Source of the DNA: Amycolatopsis bullii
GTDB taxonomy: Bacteria > Actinomycetota > Actinomycetes > Mycobacteriales > Pseudonocardiaceae
Assembly: GCF_014654205.1 (NCBI RefSeq)
Contig: NZ_BNAW01000050.1
Coordinates: 1-64,000 of the forward strand
Direction of reading: 5' to 3'
DNA: 64,000 nucleotides
In this document: positions 63,282 to 64,000 of the stretch, piece after piece
How the letters are laid out: every line of letters begins with the position of its first letter
Numbering within the stretch: position 1 is the stretch's first letter
Notes under the pieces: generated by a model
What the model saw: the letters and a program-made list of their open reading frames with translations, nothing else
Database searches by the model: none
Told to the model about the DNA's origin: nothing
Made by a program: the position numbers and the translations under genes

Positions 63282-64000
63282 CTATCCCGCCGTCACTCGG
63301 TGGTCGCGGAGGTGTGTGAGCATGGCCTGGTTGGCTTCCCAGCCGTCTGGGAACTTCGCGGGCACACCCAGGTGCATGGGCTCGGTGGGCGGGTGCGCGT
63401 CTAGCAGTTCTTGGATCCCGGCGCGGGCCACCACGATGCAGGCATGGCGATGCCTGGAGGTCAGGACGCATAGTCGTCCGGACTCGAGGTGGAACTCGGT
63501 TGCGTCGCGGCGGCCAGACAGCGGGTGCAGCACGAGGACCAAGTCGTACTCGCTGCCCTGCAGTCGGTTCGCGGTGTCGACCTTGATTGCCGGGAAGCCG
63601 CGCGTGGTGAGGGTCCGCCGGATCGCGGCGACCTGGTCACGGTGCGCGGCGCCGATCGCGATGCGGTCGGCCGACAGTGGGGTCTCCTCCGGCGTGGCTT
63701 CGGACCAGGTGGTGGCTCCGCGCTGGAGGGCGCGTTCGGCGAGGCCGACGATCGCGTCGACGGCCTGGGTGTCTGTGCGCAGAGTGTGCCGGGCCGGCAG
63801 TTCGTGGAACGCCCACCCCGTCCGCGCCGCGGTTTCGAGCGTCTCATCGGCCGGACCGCCGAACCCCCGAGTCCGATAGTCCATGCGACGCTCGCCGGGG
63901 GACGTAGCCGCCTGAAACCCGGTGAACGGGTAGAAGGCCGCCGATACCGGCGGGGCGGCCGACCCCGACAGGCGCCATGAGACCGGGAGCTGGTGGACGG
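63282..64000 (-). CDS. helicase, C-terminal part (cut by the window edge)
   Basis: The minus-strand frame is open to base 64,000, so this is the C-terminal 239 residues or so. It shows AIGAAHRDQVAAIRRTL, then motif V-like DTANRLQGSEYDLVLVLHPLSGRRD, and the motif VI-like LCVLTSRHRHACIVVARAG, as in SF1 UvrD/AAA-type helicases. It lies upstream of sbcD-sbcC with only three bases between and is surely part of that operon. A helicase-Mre11-Rad50 module of this order is common in actinomycete accessory regions. Confidence 0.85.
   Translation of the reverse strand, partial: VHQLPVSWRLSGSAAPPVSAAFYPFTGFQAATSPGERRMDYRTRGFGGPADETLETAARTGWAFHELPARHTLRTDTQAVDAIVGLAERALQRGATTWSEATPEETPLSADRIAIGAAHRDQVAAIRRTLTTRGFPAIKVDTANRLQGSEYDLVLVLHPLSGRRDATEFHLESGRLCVLTSRHRHACIVVARAGIQELLDAHPPTEPMHLGVPAKFPDGWEANQAMLTHLRDHRVTAG

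Noticed and set aside
24947..64000. Integrase, transposase or relaxase gene in the island
   Set aside because: I looked for serine and tyrosine recombinase, DDE transposase and mobility motifs in all long frames and found none; it may lie to the right of the window.

Overview
The window is high-GC DNA with GTG-rich starts and many 4-base ATGA/GTGA overlaps. It carries Pseudonocardiaceae-like families: DUF742, an ESX/EspG cluster, DUF3558 lipoproteins and a c-di-AMP-riboswitch-controlled Rpf. The best guess is an Amycolatopsis-like actinomycete chromosome. The order Helicase_C_3 protein, small protein, moaC, mog, moaE, rpf, moaD, moaA, YccF matches the Mycobacterium tuberculosis Rv0862c-Rv0870c neighbourhood as I remember it, so the left part is conserved core.

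Region 1 (1-24,190, core). This holds a DUF742 protein, a secreted protein, the Rv0862c/Rv0863-like pair, an ACT-domain malic enzyme, moaC and a mogA-moaE fusion. Next come an F420-type nitroreductase divergent from a MarR regulator with twin operators, and a Rpf/LysM muralytic enzyme behind a c-di-AMP riboswitch and a Crp-like site. They are followed by moaA-moaD, a second MarR, and a TOBE protein with modABC. A multicopper oxidase, a HAD phosphatase, a metallophosphoesterase, YccF and PhzF come next, then a five-gene ESX-associated cluster. Molybdate import, molybdopterin synthesis and Mo sensing sit together.

Region 2 (24,190-about 50,900, accessory). At 24,946 an acyl-CoA synthetase gene (fadD type) stops after 238 codons at a VPFY(H/Q) motif. 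The same 5' half, with its own ribosome site and a probable -10, recurs at 33,943-34,702, and a third, broken and partly inverted copy lies at 43,178-43,741. After each copy the sequence switches at the same codon to a similar element end that begins with an in-frame TGA. I read this as a tandem array of integrative elements that target the interior of fadD, each bringing a replacement 5' half. No 3' half and no integrase is visible. Element A carries a Cap4-like nuclease-STAND NTPase with an unknown partner, an AbiTii protein, a lone OST-HTH protein and a membrane protein. Element B carries an XRE-ImmA protease pair, an SRA-like modified-DNA reader, an ECF sigma operon and several decayed genes. 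Beyond copy 3 lie an NB-ARC/TPR STAND protein, a 47-residue membrane protein, a decayed duplicate of the sigma operon, an Abi_2 HEPN protein and a graveyard of PLP-decarboxylase and S33-peptidase fragments.

Region 3 (51,081-64,000). A complete Wadjet system (jetABCD) is followed by a HEPN-like protein and, on the other strand, an SbcC-SbcD pair and a helicase cut by the window edge. The fadD gene has therefore apparently become a landing site for a defence island of at least 39 kb whose right end lies outside the window. I saw no tRNA, rRNA, CRISPR array or transposase.
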